From: Pycnopodia helianthoides
Taxonomy: Eukaryota; Echinodermata; Asteroidea; Forcipulatida; Asteriidae
DNA length: 64,000 nt
Direction of reading: 5' to 3'
NCBI GenBank assembly: GCA_032158295.1
Contig: CM063257.1
Location: 16,708,332 to 16,772,331 of the forward strand
The position numbers and the translations under genes were made by a program. Below the pieces are notes generated by a model. The model did no database searches and had not been told where the DNA came from. It worked only from the letters and a program-made list of their open reading frames with translations. Shown here piece after piece: positions 21,481-33,299 of the stretch (position 1 is its first letter; each line of letters opens with the position of its first letter).

Positions 21481-21837
21481 GTCATCTCATCCACCACACG
21501 GTCTGTTTTCCTGCGTATCGTTTATTAGTACAACCAAGTTTTGTTTTGTACCCACGTAATTCACGTCCGAGTACTGACTTGATGTCTTCCTCCCAACTGG
21601 ACTTCGTGGATCACAGTATTTCTTGGTTCTGTTAGTAGTGCCACACCAACAACATTGTTCCATCCTTAATCTACGTCAGGTCTGAGTACTTCATAATCTC
21701 AAGTATCCATCCTTATGATTGTATTGTCTCATACCGTTGAGGCTCTGTATTTTGCACCCATCATTCACTTTACGTCCAATGTATTAAGTTATATATCTTG
21801 TATCCATTGGCTTATTTGCAGCCATATGTGTTGCCCC

Positions 21838-22265
21838 ACGTAGTGTCGTGGCCGAGTGGTCTTGTTCACCGGACCCAAGCTCTGGTGTCGCCAGCAGCAG
21901 AGTGTGGGTTCGAATTCTAGTCTAGTCATTGCACTTGTGCCATTGAGCAATGCACTTAACCATAAATGCTTCGTAAAAAGTTGGGAAGGTAGTGCATTCT
22001 GCTCTGCCAGCCAGGCTCCTTGTGGATGATACCCATGCCTACATCATTACGGACTGCAAAGGGGGGTAACCCTGTTTCAGCCCAGAAGTAGGTGGCAACG
22101 TGCCTCTGGTGACAGTTGATTTGGATCGACATTCCAAATCATTATTTAAAGTGTAGCCCTCATGTTGAAGTGGCCGTCCGGCCTTGTGAGTTAGGCGATA
22201 TTTCGTATGAACAAAGTAGTGCCACAATGATTTGTTATTTTGTACTATTGGCTGTGGAACACTCA
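21838..22265 (+). repeat. tRNA-Leu-like SINE, body type 1
   Basis: GTGTCGTGGCCGAGTGGTCT (A box) and GTGGGTTCGAATTCTAG (B box), then a body with AGAAGTAGGTGGCAACGTGC and GGCCTTGTGAGTTAGGCGAT. Confidence 0.88.
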
Positions 22266-23689
22266 TCTACGTTGGCCCCAAATACTGACTAATAGATTTG
22301 TATAAATTTGACTCTCTGTAAGCCTAGTCCTTGGTATCTTGAATCATTGGTAGTTCCCAAAGGTTCCATTTTGGGTCCCTTTCTACGTTGCGCCATAACG
22401 TACTGAGTTTAATCTTCTCCCCATTCACCTGTTTTCACTTCCAAGCACTTACTAGTGCCACAAGGCTTATACTTTGCCCACTTTCATGAGCATTGACTTA
22501 TCTCTCCAGTTCATCAGACTATCGCTTTGAATTTTGTCTTGCACCCTTTGGTATTGGTGCAAGATGTTAGTATTTTACCCTAACATCTACGTTCGGCTGT
22601 CTTTTCTAAACAGGATGTGAAGCTCTTTGTATAAAATTGAAACTTGATTTCGTTCATATTGGAAAGGAAAAGCTTTCGGATAATTTTTGCATTATGTCCG
22701 TCACGATGGGGGTAATTGAGGTACACTTTGTACTTGTGGTTATAGCATCTAGAAACCCCGAAGGCTGCGCAAACTCGCATTGTTGTTCAACAATAACTTA
22801 ATCCAAAAATAGCAAATGCGAGACATTCCGGATGAATTAAGCCAAAGAGGGAGAACAAATAAACCAGGACCCAAACTCACGCAATTGTATAATTTTTCTG
22901 ATACTCTATAAATCCGTCAATGACCTTATTATTTCCCCTGAGCACGGGTAGTTTCTTTCAGCTTAATGTTTTCCCCCGCAGACACGGACTTTGAATCCAG
23001 TTATGTTTTTTAGTCCAAAACCGAAAGAAAGGTGGGTTGCAAAAGTTGTTAAACAAAGACCCCCCAACGGAACGTGATACGGACGGCTGAAAAGAAGCAA
23101 GCAAGGAGATACAGGTCCCTGCCCCCCCTTCGAGACTACAATGTCACTGCATGTCGGCTGTGAAGGACATTATTCACATCGCACAAAACACAAGACTTGA
23201 AAAGAAGACGTTGTGTCTGTGAATTACATACGGAACACCTACACCGAGTGGGAGCCTCTCGGAGACGGACCGTGTATTGCAATCAATTGAACCATAAGAA
23301 GTCAACTTTGTAACTGAGCCTTTGGTGAATTTCAGGGCAGCGAAGTAGTCTCATCCTTGGAACACAAAAAAGATTTGAAGTGGAAATGACGTCGACGGAA
23401 TCTGTCGCGAGTCTCGTTTGAAAACGACTTCTTCTCGGAAGCAGATTAACAGACGAAATTATTTGTGGTATCCTTGCCTGTTCAGTCGTGTTTGCGTCAT
23501 TGATGACAATTATACACGCAACGGATCAAGTTGCAACGTGCAAATACTAAAGTACAGTTACTTAAACGTTATCTATTTTGCTAAAGATGTTTAAAAGGAG
23601 ATGGTAAAAACGTGACCAAGGAATCTTCAGAGAGATGCATTAAGACGACAAACAGAATCAAACTTTACAAAATAAATGCACCACCCTGG
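22266..23689. other. Intron 1 stretch, no gene seen
   Basis: Moderate GC, no long frame on either strand. 23080-23470 has short words shared with SINE-like DNA but no clear boxes. I see nothing to call. Confidence 0.5.
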
Positions 23690-24210
23690 GCGAGTGCGGA
23701 TTATTCCAGAAAACAGTCTCGTCACATTTTGAGTATCAGTTTACTTGCGGTCATTCTGGCATCCCATCGTGACCAAAACCTCTTCTCCTCTAACAGGCAC
23801 CTCTAAATTCAAGATTAAGATCTGTGTGTCAGATTATCCCATAGACAATCTCAGCCCAGTTCAAATTTTGCAGTACTCGGCAGTCATTCTGGCAGTCGAT
23901 CATCACTAAAACCTCGTACAGTCACTTCTTAATCGGGGATAAAGACTTGTGGGTCAGATTATTCCAGAGACAAGTTGAACTCATTTTGAGTACCGGAAGT
24001 CAGTCTGGCATCACATCACGACCAAATCTTTACTCTTATTTCTTAATCCAGGATAAAGAGTTCATAGATCAGACTATCCCAGGGACAAATTCACTTCATG
24101 TTGAGTATGCAGTATACTGGAACCCAGTCTGGCATCCTATCCTGACCGAACATTAACTCTTAATCCAGGATGGACAGTCATGGATCAGATTAATCCAGGA
24201 CAAAGAGAAA
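23690..24210. repeat. Degenerate tandem array of about 115-bp units
   Basis: Words such as CAGATTATTCCAGAGACAAG, CAGTCATTCTGGCATC and TTCTTAATCCAGGATAAAGA recur four to five times with heavy divergence. Confidence 0.8.
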
Positions 24211-24536
24211 CAACTATTTTTGCACAGGTGTACCGATTCGAGTTCACACTCGTAATTCATCGACCAGAACGTGAGTCCGGAGAATACACCAGTCGCCCTC
24301 AAAGAGACCGCCAATGCTAGTCGAATTTACAGCTTTCAAACATTCCCGCAAAGTCTCATTAAAAAACTCGTAAAATACACGAGATCCTGGACATGCGAAG
24401 ACCGTGTGACTACTCTAGCCATTGAAGCTATCAGACACTTCGTGGGTGGTATGATAAATGACCAATAGACGTATAACGTGTCTTGGGTAACGGTTCTTAA
24501 TTCTCTACGAATCTCTACGCATCTGTCTGGATGTCC

Positions 24537-24830
24537 TATGGCGTGTCATGGCCGAGCGGTCAACCGCACTGGACTCAAAGCTCTTGTGTTTCTGCTCAGC
24601 AGAGTGTGGGTTTGAGTCCCGGTCTCGACACTTGTGTCCTTATGCAAAACACTTAACCATTATTTCTTCGTCCTTCAGATGGGACGTAAACCCGTTGGTC
24701 CCTTGAGTTGTGTAATGCACGTAAAATAACTCAGTTAACACTTAGAGAAGGGGATTGCCCCGGTGTTTCTGGTAGTGGCTGCTGAATGTGTTGCCAAGGT
24801 GTTACATAAATAGGTCTCTTAATAACAATA
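24537..24830 (+). repeat. tRNA-Leu-like SINE, body type 2
   Basis: GCGTGTCATGGCCGAGCGGT, B box GTGGGTTTGAGTCCCGG, then GACGTAAACCCGTTGGTCCC and GGGGATTGCCCCGGTGTTTC, ending in an A-rich tail. Confidence 0.88.
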
Positions 24831-24982
24831 ATAAAAAAAAACATTCAAAAACTTGTCAGGCAATAAATGATGATAAGCGCTTTAAGACACCCTTAGATAA
24901 AGTTCCGAAACCAAAGGATTCCTTACGAAAATAACCGGAAATAACCTTCCAACGGCCTAAACGGGTATTTCTTCTGCTTCTT

Positions 24983-25454
24983 TTAAAGGGAAGGTACACG
25001 ATTGGTAATCACTCTAAAAATGTATGGCAATAAAAACTGACTTGGTAAGAAGTACAGCAACTTTCGGTAGTTTAAAGCATTTTGAGAAATATTTCAATTC
25101 AAAATAATGTGAATGCGGAAAAAAGATGTCAGTCTTTATCCCAGATTGTGTATTCCTATTAGGAATTATTGTTCATGCGTGGACATAACCGATCCAGATT
25201 TTTTGCAATATCTAAAAAACGCCAGATATTTGACGATATCTCAAAAAAACGCCAGACTGTTGACGATATCTCAAAAAACGCCAGATTGTTGACGATATCT
25301 CAAAAAAAACGCCAGATTGTTGACGATATCTCAAAAACGCTACTACCTTTTGCATTTAAATTTTCACAGCTTAATTTTATTGTATATATCTACATTTATA
25401 AAGGATTAAAACAATAGAACGGGTCCAAAAACCAAAGGTATACTTTGCCTTTAA
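24983..25454. repeat. Family D miniature element with internal tandem expansion
   Basis: TTAA flanks both ends. An internal segment GCCAGATTGTTGACGATATC, plus an A-rich spacer, is repeated four times at 25221-25340. The element is about 470 bp instead of about 390 and has lost its central palindrome. Confidence 0.88.
25221..25340. repeat. 30-bp tandem expansion inside a D element, 4 units
   Basis: GCCAGATTGTTGACGATATC plus TCAAAAAAAAC, starting at 25221, 25251, 25280 and 25311. Other D copies have this segment once. Confidence 0.92.
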
Positions 25455-25562
25455 AGGGAAGATTGATTATTGTTTTTGGAAGGGAAAGGCTCTAGTCTCT
25501 ACTTCTCAATAAACCTATGATTATCAAATTCAGTGTTCACTTTTAAATAAACAACAACGAAA

Positions 25563-25690
25563 GCCAGAAGACTGAAAACACATTTAAGTAAATTACTTTA
25601 AGCTTTATCCTCAGACAAGCCCAATTGACATGACCTATGACCCTTTAGGCAGTGTGACCCATGGACTCCGAACCCCCAGTTATAAAACAC
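25563..25690. repeat. Dispersed direct repeat R, copy 1
   Basis: GAAGACTGAAAACACATTTA to CCCCCAGTTATAAAACAC, about 125 bp, recurs at 26762-26884. Confidence 0.85.
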
Positions 25691-25902
25691 ATTTTGTCTT
25701 GGTTTTGTCCCGGGTTCATATCTGGCTTATTTCGGTTGCACCAATCTAAAATAGGAAACGGTTTGTTGCTTGGTCTTCAAATGACATTCCCTCTACTTAA
25801 TGTAAGAATAAGTGATTCCCATGGAAGGAAAGGTTTGTTAAAATATTTTTTTAAAAACATACTTACTATAATTAATTTGTGTACAGCGTCCGTCCTTAAA
25901 TT

Positions 25903-26025
25903 AGGTCGGACATAATGGGTCGGGCATAATGGATGGGACATAATTGGTCGGACATAATTGGTCGGATGTATTGGTTCAGACATAATGGGTAGAAAAGAAT
26001 GGGTCGGAAAGAATTGCTCTGACTC
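25903..26025. repeat. Short tandem array, about 16-bp units
   Basis: GGTCGGACATAATTGG and close variants repeat about seven times. Confidence 0.85.
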
Positions 26026-26414
26026 AAATAATCAGACTTCTGTGTCTCCAGGGTTGCCACGCTAAATAACAGTGTTTTACTTTCTACAGTCAAACTAGGG
26101 CTTCTATTAAACAACCTCGTTCCCATTCCCATACGCACCTCGAATTCGCTGCCTATTCTCAAGGAAGCACTTTAAACATATCTTCCTTATAGTTGCTTCT
26201 TTCTTTGAAATTACCCTTGCCCATGTGTTGTATTATTTTCTGTCGAAATGAAATTGCGCGGTAAAAGCGCAGTGTAATGTATACTTTGTAATTACCTTTT
26301 CGATAGCAACGAATTCTAATCATTCACGGCATTGTGCATGATTTTCTAAAAAATAAATAATCGTACAGGATCTTAAAGGTTACTATAGATGTTAAATTTG
26401 CACTGGGGATAAAG

Positions 26415-26719
26415 AATATTATTTGGTTTTGCCCTTTTCACCGATGTGTGTGAAGCACTGTATACTCAGTACTTCCCCGAGTTCTATAAAGAAAACAAAC
26501 CCAGAGGCATATTACTCGGGTGAAATTCGTAGCCTCTAGCTACCGGGCAATCTCGGTGGTCTAGTTGGTAAGACATCTGCTCTAGAATGGCAAAGGTTGT
26601 GGGTTCGAATCCCACCCGAGTAATATGACTGTGTATTTTTTTCCCCCACAGAACTAGGAGAAGTACTGAGTATACATTGCTTTACACAAGTCGGTGAAAG
26701 GGCAAAACCAAATAATATT
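26415..26719. mobile_element. Foldback element with a tRNA-like core
   Basis: Inverted ends of about 70 bp: AATATTATTTGGTTTTGCCC to TACTTCCCCGAGTTCT at the left, the complement at the right. AAAG borders both ends and may be a target duplication. The centre holds a tRNA-like sequence at 26549-26622. A second inverted pair ATATTACTCGGGTG / CACCCGAGTAATAT brackets the tRNA-like part. Confidence 0.88.
26549..26622 (+). tRNA. tRNA-like sequence, possible pseudogene, anticodon perhaps AGA
   Basis: A box TGGTCTAGTTGG, B box GGTTCGAATCC, T arm GTGGG/CCCAC intact. The acceptor stem has about five pairs (CTCGG/CCGAG) with mismatches at its end. The anticodon stem is short; loop CTAGAAT would put AGA at the anticodon. 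A Ser tRNA should have a long variable arm, which is missing, so a functional tRNA is doubtful. Confidence 0.5.
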
Positions 26720-26761
26720 AAAGGTTACTGAACATTCCGAAGGCCTACTGGTCTGCAGCTA

Positions 26762-26884
26762 GAAGACCGAAAACACATTTTAATAAATTATTTAGGCTCT
26801 ATCCTCAGACAGGCCTAATTGACATGACCTATGACCCTTTAGGCAGTATGACCCATGAACTCCGAACCCCCAGTTATAAAACAC
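26762..26884. repeat. Dispersed direct repeat R, copy 2
   Basis: GAAGACCGAAAACACATTTT to CCCCCAGTTATAAAACAC, just after the tRNA-bearing foldback, so the two copies bracket it. Confidence 0.85.
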
Positions 26885-28113
26885 TTTTTACATAGGGTAT
26901 TGTACAACAAAATTCGCGGTTTCACAGTGTAAAAACATGTAAAAAAAACACTGTACAAAAAATTAAAAAGTTTTGGGTTTCCCCCCCCCCCAAAAAAAAC
27001 TATCACTACAACGTCTGGAAGTAGAAAATTATACACATTGTGTTACCGCAAACCGAATATAAATTGGTACCTCACATGCAATGCCTCAAAACCCACAAAC
27101 GTCTGGAAGTTATTAGCTTTTGAAAAAAAAATGAAATCAATATTGTAATTGAGGTATACACGTTTTCCCAACGTATACTGCACGCTGCAGCACCCAATGG
27201 TACCCGTGCATATCTGACAGGGGTGGGGCATCGGATGGTTAAACACGGAGTGATTTCGGGGTCTCTAGTCTCAAATATTTCATTTTAATGTTTACACATT
27301 ATCGCCCAAATAATCAATCCTTATTTCAATTGTTCTTATTGAAAGAAAAACTTCACATGGACGGCGTAACAACGCCTGCAGAGCACGCACTTCTTCGGCA
27401 GGCCGTTGTACTTTTGTGATGCTGTTAAGATTACAAATTAATGTAATTCATCATAAATTTGTGATATCAGTAACTATAAAAAGAAAGAAAGAAAAATCTT
27501 ATATTAGTCGACAACGGACATTTACAAAAATCGAGAGCATTACAAATCAGGAAAACGAAGGGCGCCTTTAGAAATTGAGTATGCCAGGTGCACTTTAGAT
27601 TTGACAAAAGTTCAGCGAACGTGCTTCGTCTTTTACCGGAAAGATTTTTCTACTCTAAGACAGTGACTGGAGCCACGCATGGCACCTTCAAGCATTCTAC
27701 TCCGGTGCTCTCGTGTTACACGTGTCAAACTGTACAAAGTGCATTTCCGACGTCTGGACAAAAATGGCCAACGAAAGGAAATATCTTGAACAATGTGTAA
27801 TTGATGGTTGAATAAAAGACTGATCATTATTATTAGCCCACGGGCTGATACCTTACTCGATTTGTGCTCGTCTGGGAAAATAAATACCACCATATCTGCA
27901 CACAGGAAGGCCATCCTTAACCTCGTAAACCGATTCTGAGCGTACGGACTCGTTGACTATAGTTGTCCCAGTTGTTACAGCGCGGTGTCTTGATAATAAT
28001 CTAGGTTAGTTCTAAAGAGATGCAAAAACATTGACACTGGGAATGCCTTCGAGCCTAAGTGGGAAGCTACACATAGCGCAATTCTTTCAATAATAACGTA
28101 TGACGTTGAAGTT
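26885..28113. other. Intron 1 stretch, one unexplained open frame
   Basis: A minus-strand frame of 93 codons (27633-27914) starts MAFLCADMVVFIFPDEHKSS. I recognise no domain and no convincing splice frame. A C run and an A run occur near 26980. Confidence 0.35.
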
Positions 28114-28549
28114 AAAGGCAGTGGATACTTTTGGTGATTACTCAAGAAATGCATCACCATAAAAAAAACTTATTTGGTAAGGAGCACCTGAGAGCTGCTA
28201 AAAGTATAAAAAATTGTGAGTAACAACTCGCTCTGAAGTGATGTAGTTTTTTGAGAAAGAGGTAATTTCTCACTAAAATATTTTAATCCGAAATTGCGTG
28301 GTTTTCTTTGAACTTTGCGAACTAACACGGTCGGCCATTTTGTGGAGTCAAAAATTTGACTCCATAAAATGGCCGACTGTGTTAGTTCACGATGCAAAAG
28401 GAAAACCACGCAATTTCGAGGCATATTTGTGTGGATCATTGTATTCTACTTTTAAAACATCTTTCTAACCATATGCATCTTATAACAAACGATTTACAAA
28501 CGCTTTTTTAGACCAACTCGGCCGATTCAGGGCAACGTGTACCTTTAAG
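28114..28549. repeat. Family C-like miniature element with a 130-bp central palindrome
   Basis: The left arm matches family C (TTTGGTGATTACTC, then AGAGCTGCTAAAAGTATAAA). The centre is a long hairpin at about 28290-28420 in which CGAAATTGCGTGGTTTTC and AAATGGCCGACTGTGTTAGT recur inverted. The right arm is diverged and ends at TTAA. Confidence 0.82.
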
Positions 28550-29191
28550 TCCGAATGTGTTTTGATAAGAGTTAAACTTCAGTTAAACTTGACACAATGC
28601 TCGTCTCTTTGTGAAAACGCAAAATCACAATGACCTACTTTTGCGCACACCTAGATAGTGTTAGTTTTGACATAGTGAAGGGCGGGCATGTCACGTGATC
28701 ACACGCTTGCTGACATTCCCGTCTCTGCTTGAAACGGAAATTCGACTTGACCGACGTGCTCGTTTTTTTTTTTTAGTTTCTTTTTTTTTCAATGTTATGT
28801 TTGGGGTTAATCATCTCTTTGTGAAAACGCAAAATGCAATTCATTAGAATGTAAAAAATAAATAAAAAATAGGCAGTAATTTAGTGTGGCTTACATTCAT
28901 ATTTAAAGGCAAGAAGTGAATAAAAAAAGAAACAGGAAAAAAAACCTCAAAAATGTAGAAAACGTAATGTGTGACATGCCCGTTCCTGTTTCATACATTG
29001 CTAATAATTGCAATGATGATTATGTAGGCCTATAGAAGGTGTAGTTTTTAAATAAGCTCTGAGTGAAAGTATTTTTTGTTTAAACATAAAGCTCATTGTA
29101 TGAATAATCTGCTATTGGGTACAACGGTGGCTCTAAAAAAAGAACAATGGGATGTACTTCTAGACGTTGCGATTAGTACACGTTTCGAGTT

Positions 29192-29625
29192 GTGGCGTGT
29201 CGTGGCTGAGCGGATAAGAGCACCGGGCTCAAGCTCTGGTGTTTCTGTTCAGCAGAGTGTGGGTTCGAATCCCGGTCTTGACTCTTGTGTCCTTAAATTA
29301 AGCAAGACACTTAACCATTAATGCTGCATCCTTCAGATGTGACGTAAAGCCATTGGTCCCGTGTGTTGTGCAATGCACGTAAAAGAACCCAGTGCATTTA
29401 TCGAAAAGAGAAGGGGTTTGCCCCGGTGTTCCTGATTTGATTGACAGCATATTGCGCCACAGCACCTCGAAAAACCATTACAATGTGTAACGGAATGGGT
29501 GTAATATTTCAAAACGTAGCTCCACAATACCTTGCAGGAAAATACTGAATGTTGAAGCGCCTTGAGTGTCAATGATGAGTGACAGATATGAGCGCTATAT
29601 GGTTAGCCATTACTATTACCTATAC
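29192..29625 (+). repeat. tRNA-Leu-like SINE, body type 2, full length
   Basis: GCGTGTCGTGGCTGAGCGGA, B box GTGGGTTCGAATCCCGG, body GTGACGTAAAGCCATTGGTC, tail ATATGAGCGCTATATGGTTA with short ATT repeats. Confidence 0.9.
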
Positions 29626-31090
29626 TGCATTCTGCTAATCGTCAGGAGATATGTAATGTGGCACCCTAGTCAGTTTAGCTGCACATCGGCATGGTTTGAT
29701 GGGCTTGTGGGCCCTGAGTATTGATGCCGACTCTTTTCATGAAATAGCTGCCAATTCCAAACCCCTGCACTGACGTCAGACGCAAGTTCTGTCCGGGCCG
29801 TAGGGGTGCACCCCACTAGATAATCTCCCATAGCATACAGTGCAAAATGCTAATTATTAAAAAAAATACACGAAAAATACTTAGAAGTTTCACAGCTTTT
29901 TACAGTAAAGGGAAAATTATTAATTGACTCGTGAACTTTTATTCTCTGCTTAATTTGATATGGAGTGTCCCTGGGCGGTCGAGTTATTCTCCCTCCTAAT
30001 AAAAACACCACTACACAGGTGTAATTTTTAAAACGTCCGAGCATCAATCTTGAAAAATGTCCCTACACCTCTCAGCAAATAGGCCCATTTATTTCAGGGC
30101 CTTTGTCATCCAAAATACCTCAATTTGGAAGTCAACAACCCCCAGGTCACAATTGGGCAACATTTTTACACTGAAACATTTTCTTGGGGCTCTCAAATCT
30201 GTCTAATATAGAATACTTTGAGGGCCTACAAAAAAATTATGAGCTCGACGCTCTGTTTTCTCCTTATTTTGTGGGGTGTACCCATAGCCTGCCGTTGGAG
30301 GTCAAAATGTCGGTAATCGCCTAAAATGTTCACTCCCCAAAATGGTGCAACTGTAAAGACGTATCGTTGATAGTGACTTCAGTTTATGTGGTCCCATGAC
30401 AAGCTTATGTTAATATCTTAAATGAAACCACTGTGATAAACAATCCGTCAATCCCTTATAAATTGTCAGTTCTAAATTGTCTTTATATGCATCTCGAAAG
30501 TGCTTAGAAACCACGGGAAGCAAGACTATAGATTCGGTGAACAATAAATCAACATCTAGATGTCAAAAATGTGGTAGCCCCCACGTAGTTAAAGCGCACG
30601 TCGTTGAAACAAGACCGGAAACCCTAGCTCGATTTCGTGGCTCGCGGTTGGCTTCTTCGCTTCACTCAGATTAAAGCGTTGAGCCACGATGCCATTAAAA
30701 GCTAACCTGATCGCCGTCATATCTGCCCAAACAATTTACCATCGCTGTCAGTTTTCTGAAACGCCCCATTGTTGTAAAATAAGAAGAAGAAGAAAAAAAT
30801 CCCAAGGTGTTAATTGCCTCGTCTTGTTTGTATCACCACACACCATTCTAGTTTGTATATAAATACCAACTTGCGTTAAGTGCTTTGAGTTCTAATCCAT
30901 TTCGAAGAAAGTGTTTTAGTACATTGTGAAGACGTCTAGGGGAATGATTTGGAGTAAAACCCTAAAGTGGCTGTTTCGCTCCCAGCCACTAATCGGTGTG
31001 AAGGACGAGTGAAACCTCATTGGAAAAAGAGTTGAAAACAGCGAAGGATTTTTCAAACCGATCAGCTGTTTTACGGAACCTTTAGTCAGT
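29626..31090. other. Intron 1 stretch, no gene seen
   Basis: Unique-looking mixed sequence between the 29-kb SINE and A copy 4. No domain-bearing frame. Confidence 0.5.
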
Positions 31091-31487
31091 TTAAAGGAAC
31101 ATTACAGAATTGGTAAGAAAAAAAAACTTGTAAAATATACTTTTGATCACAGATTTATGTAAAACTTACACGGTCTAATGATGATGATAGTAGAAAACAT
31201 CCATTGAAATATTTCTGTCTGAAATGCCATATTTGATGAGAAATGAATAAACTAATTTTCCGATTGGAGTTTATCGCTCAGTGAGCGTTTTATTCATTTG
31301 TTGAATCTATATATGATTTCATGCAAATGTGTAATCGGTTTTTCACTAATTTCTCGTGACCCAGATGGCCGATCGATCTCAAACTTCTACAGGTTAGTCA
31401 GTTTATGTATATGGTGGATTACATAAAGTGCTTACACTGCCAGCAACTGTTTTGTTAGCAAAAACCAATTCTGTAATGTTCCTTTAA
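31091..31487. repeat. Family A miniature element, copy 4
   Basis: Full length, TTAA at both ends, terminal inverted repeats intact, central CGCTCAGTGAGCG palindrome. Confidence 0.93.
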
Positions 31488-31629
31488 GGCAAGTTATGAA
31501 GCACTAGTCCATTATTGACACTTAGTTCTTTTGTCAAACAAAGTTTTGAAACATTGTAATGACGTCAAACGTCACAGGTGTCAGTCAGTTCTTTACCTAG
31601 CAATGAGAGCTGAGACCTTTTTGGTCAAC

Positions 31630-31737
31630 TTTCAACTTTGCAAGAACATACAATTCACAAATTGTACATGGTATCTTGGCTAGTAAACATAATGTTGTTG
31701 TACTTAGCTAAGCAGCTCTATGAAATTGGGGCCTGTT
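31630..31737. repeat. Family E foldback element, right part
   Basis: Only the right arm is recognisable: CAAATTGTACATGGTATCTT, then CTAAGCAGCTCTATGAAATT and GGGGCC. Confidence 0.7.
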
Positions 31738-31864
31738 GAGTTAGCATTTAGTTCTGATGAATCTGACATGTAGAATTCCTGACTTGAAAACAGATACTAT
31801 TGCACATGCTTACCGTTCACATGTTTTGTACGCTCTAGTGAGTATGCCGGCATATTTTTCGTTG

Positions 31865-31998
31865 TGTCGAGTAATGAACCACAAGGGAAACTGACTGGGT
31901 AAATTTCAAATGGTTTGGGGTTGAACAAAGAAAAAATGACCAGAGCGGGATTTGAACCAACGACCTCCGGATTAACGTACCGGCGCTCTACCATATTT
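31865..31998 (-). repeat. tRNA-derived repeat of family I, copy 2
   Basis: On the minus strand TAGAGCGCCGGTACGTTAAT, then CCGGAGGTCGTTGGTTCAAA and TCCCGC. The tRNA part resembles a tRNA with a GTT anticodon, decayed. A short body follows. Confidence 0.75.
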
Positions 31999-32292
31999 TT
32001 CTTCGCTGCAGTTCCATGAGTGACATAACACCTTGCGTTGTTCAGCTAGCAGACGCGCAGTCAACACGCACTTCTAGGCTTAATGGCTGGTTTCCGGCGC
32101 CAATGGGTAAGTCGTTTTTTTAATTACTGTCGGAAATAAGTGCCACTCGACCCACACTTTCAAATGGATTTCAAAGAACGTAGATGGTGACATTTAAACG
32201 AGACAATTCTAGCTGATACTCCGTCGGAGTGGAGGCTCTATTGTATACATGCCCAAAGAAACTAAGTTACATCGAAAACATGATGGTTAGTA

Positions 32293-32688
32293 TTAAAGGA
32301 ACATTACAGAGTTGGTAAGAAAAAAACTTGTAAAATATACCTTTTGATCACAGATTTACATAAAACCTACACGGTCTAATGATGATGATAGTAGAAAATA
32401 TCCCTTGAAATATTTCTGTCTGAGATGCCATATTTGATGAGAAATGAATAAACTAATTTTCCGATTGGAGTTTATCGCTCAGTGAGCGTTTTATTCATTT
32501 GTTGAATCTATATATGATTTCATGCAAATGTGTAATCGGTTTTTCACTATTTTCTCGTGACCCAGATGGCCGATCGATCTCAAACTTCTACAGGTTTGTC
32601 AGTTTATGTATATGGTGGATTACATAAAGTGCTTACACTGCCAGCAACTGTTTTGTTAGCAAAAAACGATTCTGTAATGTTCCTTTAA
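32293..32688. repeat. Family A miniature element, copy 5
   Basis: Full length with TTAA flanks and central CGCTCAGTGAGCG palindrome. It is in the same orientation as copy 4, 800 bp away. Confidence 0.93.
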
Positions 32689-32689
32689 A

Positions 32690-33146
32690 GTAGCGCTCAG
32701 TAAATATCGATGCCAATATCAAGATACACCCTCAGTGATAGGCAAAATAAAAAAAAATAAAAAAAAGGAAGGAGGAGGTTTTTTGTTTTGTTTTTAAAAA
32801 TGGCCGCCCAACATTTTTTTTTCAAGATGGTTGCCAGCTTTTTTTTCTGTGTGTTTTTTTATGGTGTGCTAAAGTTTAAAAATACGATCTTATTTATTTT
32901 TAAATTATTTTTTTTCGTCACAGATCGTTAAAATTTATTCTCAAAAAAAGAAAAAAGAAAAAACAAAGCGGGTGGGGATGCTAAACATGTTTTTTTACCT
33001 TACTGAATTTTTATTTTGCACATGTACTTGTATGTGTCTGCGAATGTTGGACCTTCCTGTTTTCCCTTTGAGCTATTTCCTATGGTTAACCCTCTCTTTA
33101 AGTTTTTTTAGGGAGCACTCTTGTCATGCTCCTAATGTTTGTTAGG
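32690..33146. other. AT-rich stretch with poly-A and poly-T runs
   Basis: Several runs of seven to nine A or T, including AAAAAAAATAAAAAAAAGG at 32745. No frame of note. Confidence 0.6.
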
Positions 33147-33277
33147 AAATATTTCCGTATCCTGCCACCACTTTTGCATTCGTTATGCAATAAAATAGTA
33201 TCTGCTTTACTCAAATGAGATATTCCTTTTGGTAAAAATGAGTGAAAAGGTGGTGCCAGGATACGGACATTTTTACC
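33147..33277. repeat. Inverted repeat, 35-bp arms
   Basis: TTTCCGTATCCTGCCACCAC at the left and GGTGGTGCCAGGATACGGAC at the right around a loop of about 60 bp. It lies just outside the larger foldback at 33300. Confidence 0.85.
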
Positions 33278-33299
33278 GTTTATTATTTTGGAGGAATGA

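Noticed and set aside
27633..27914. Possible LDLa fragment on the minus strand because of PDEHKSS
   Set aside because: Lacks the cysteine framework and any phase-1 acceptor.
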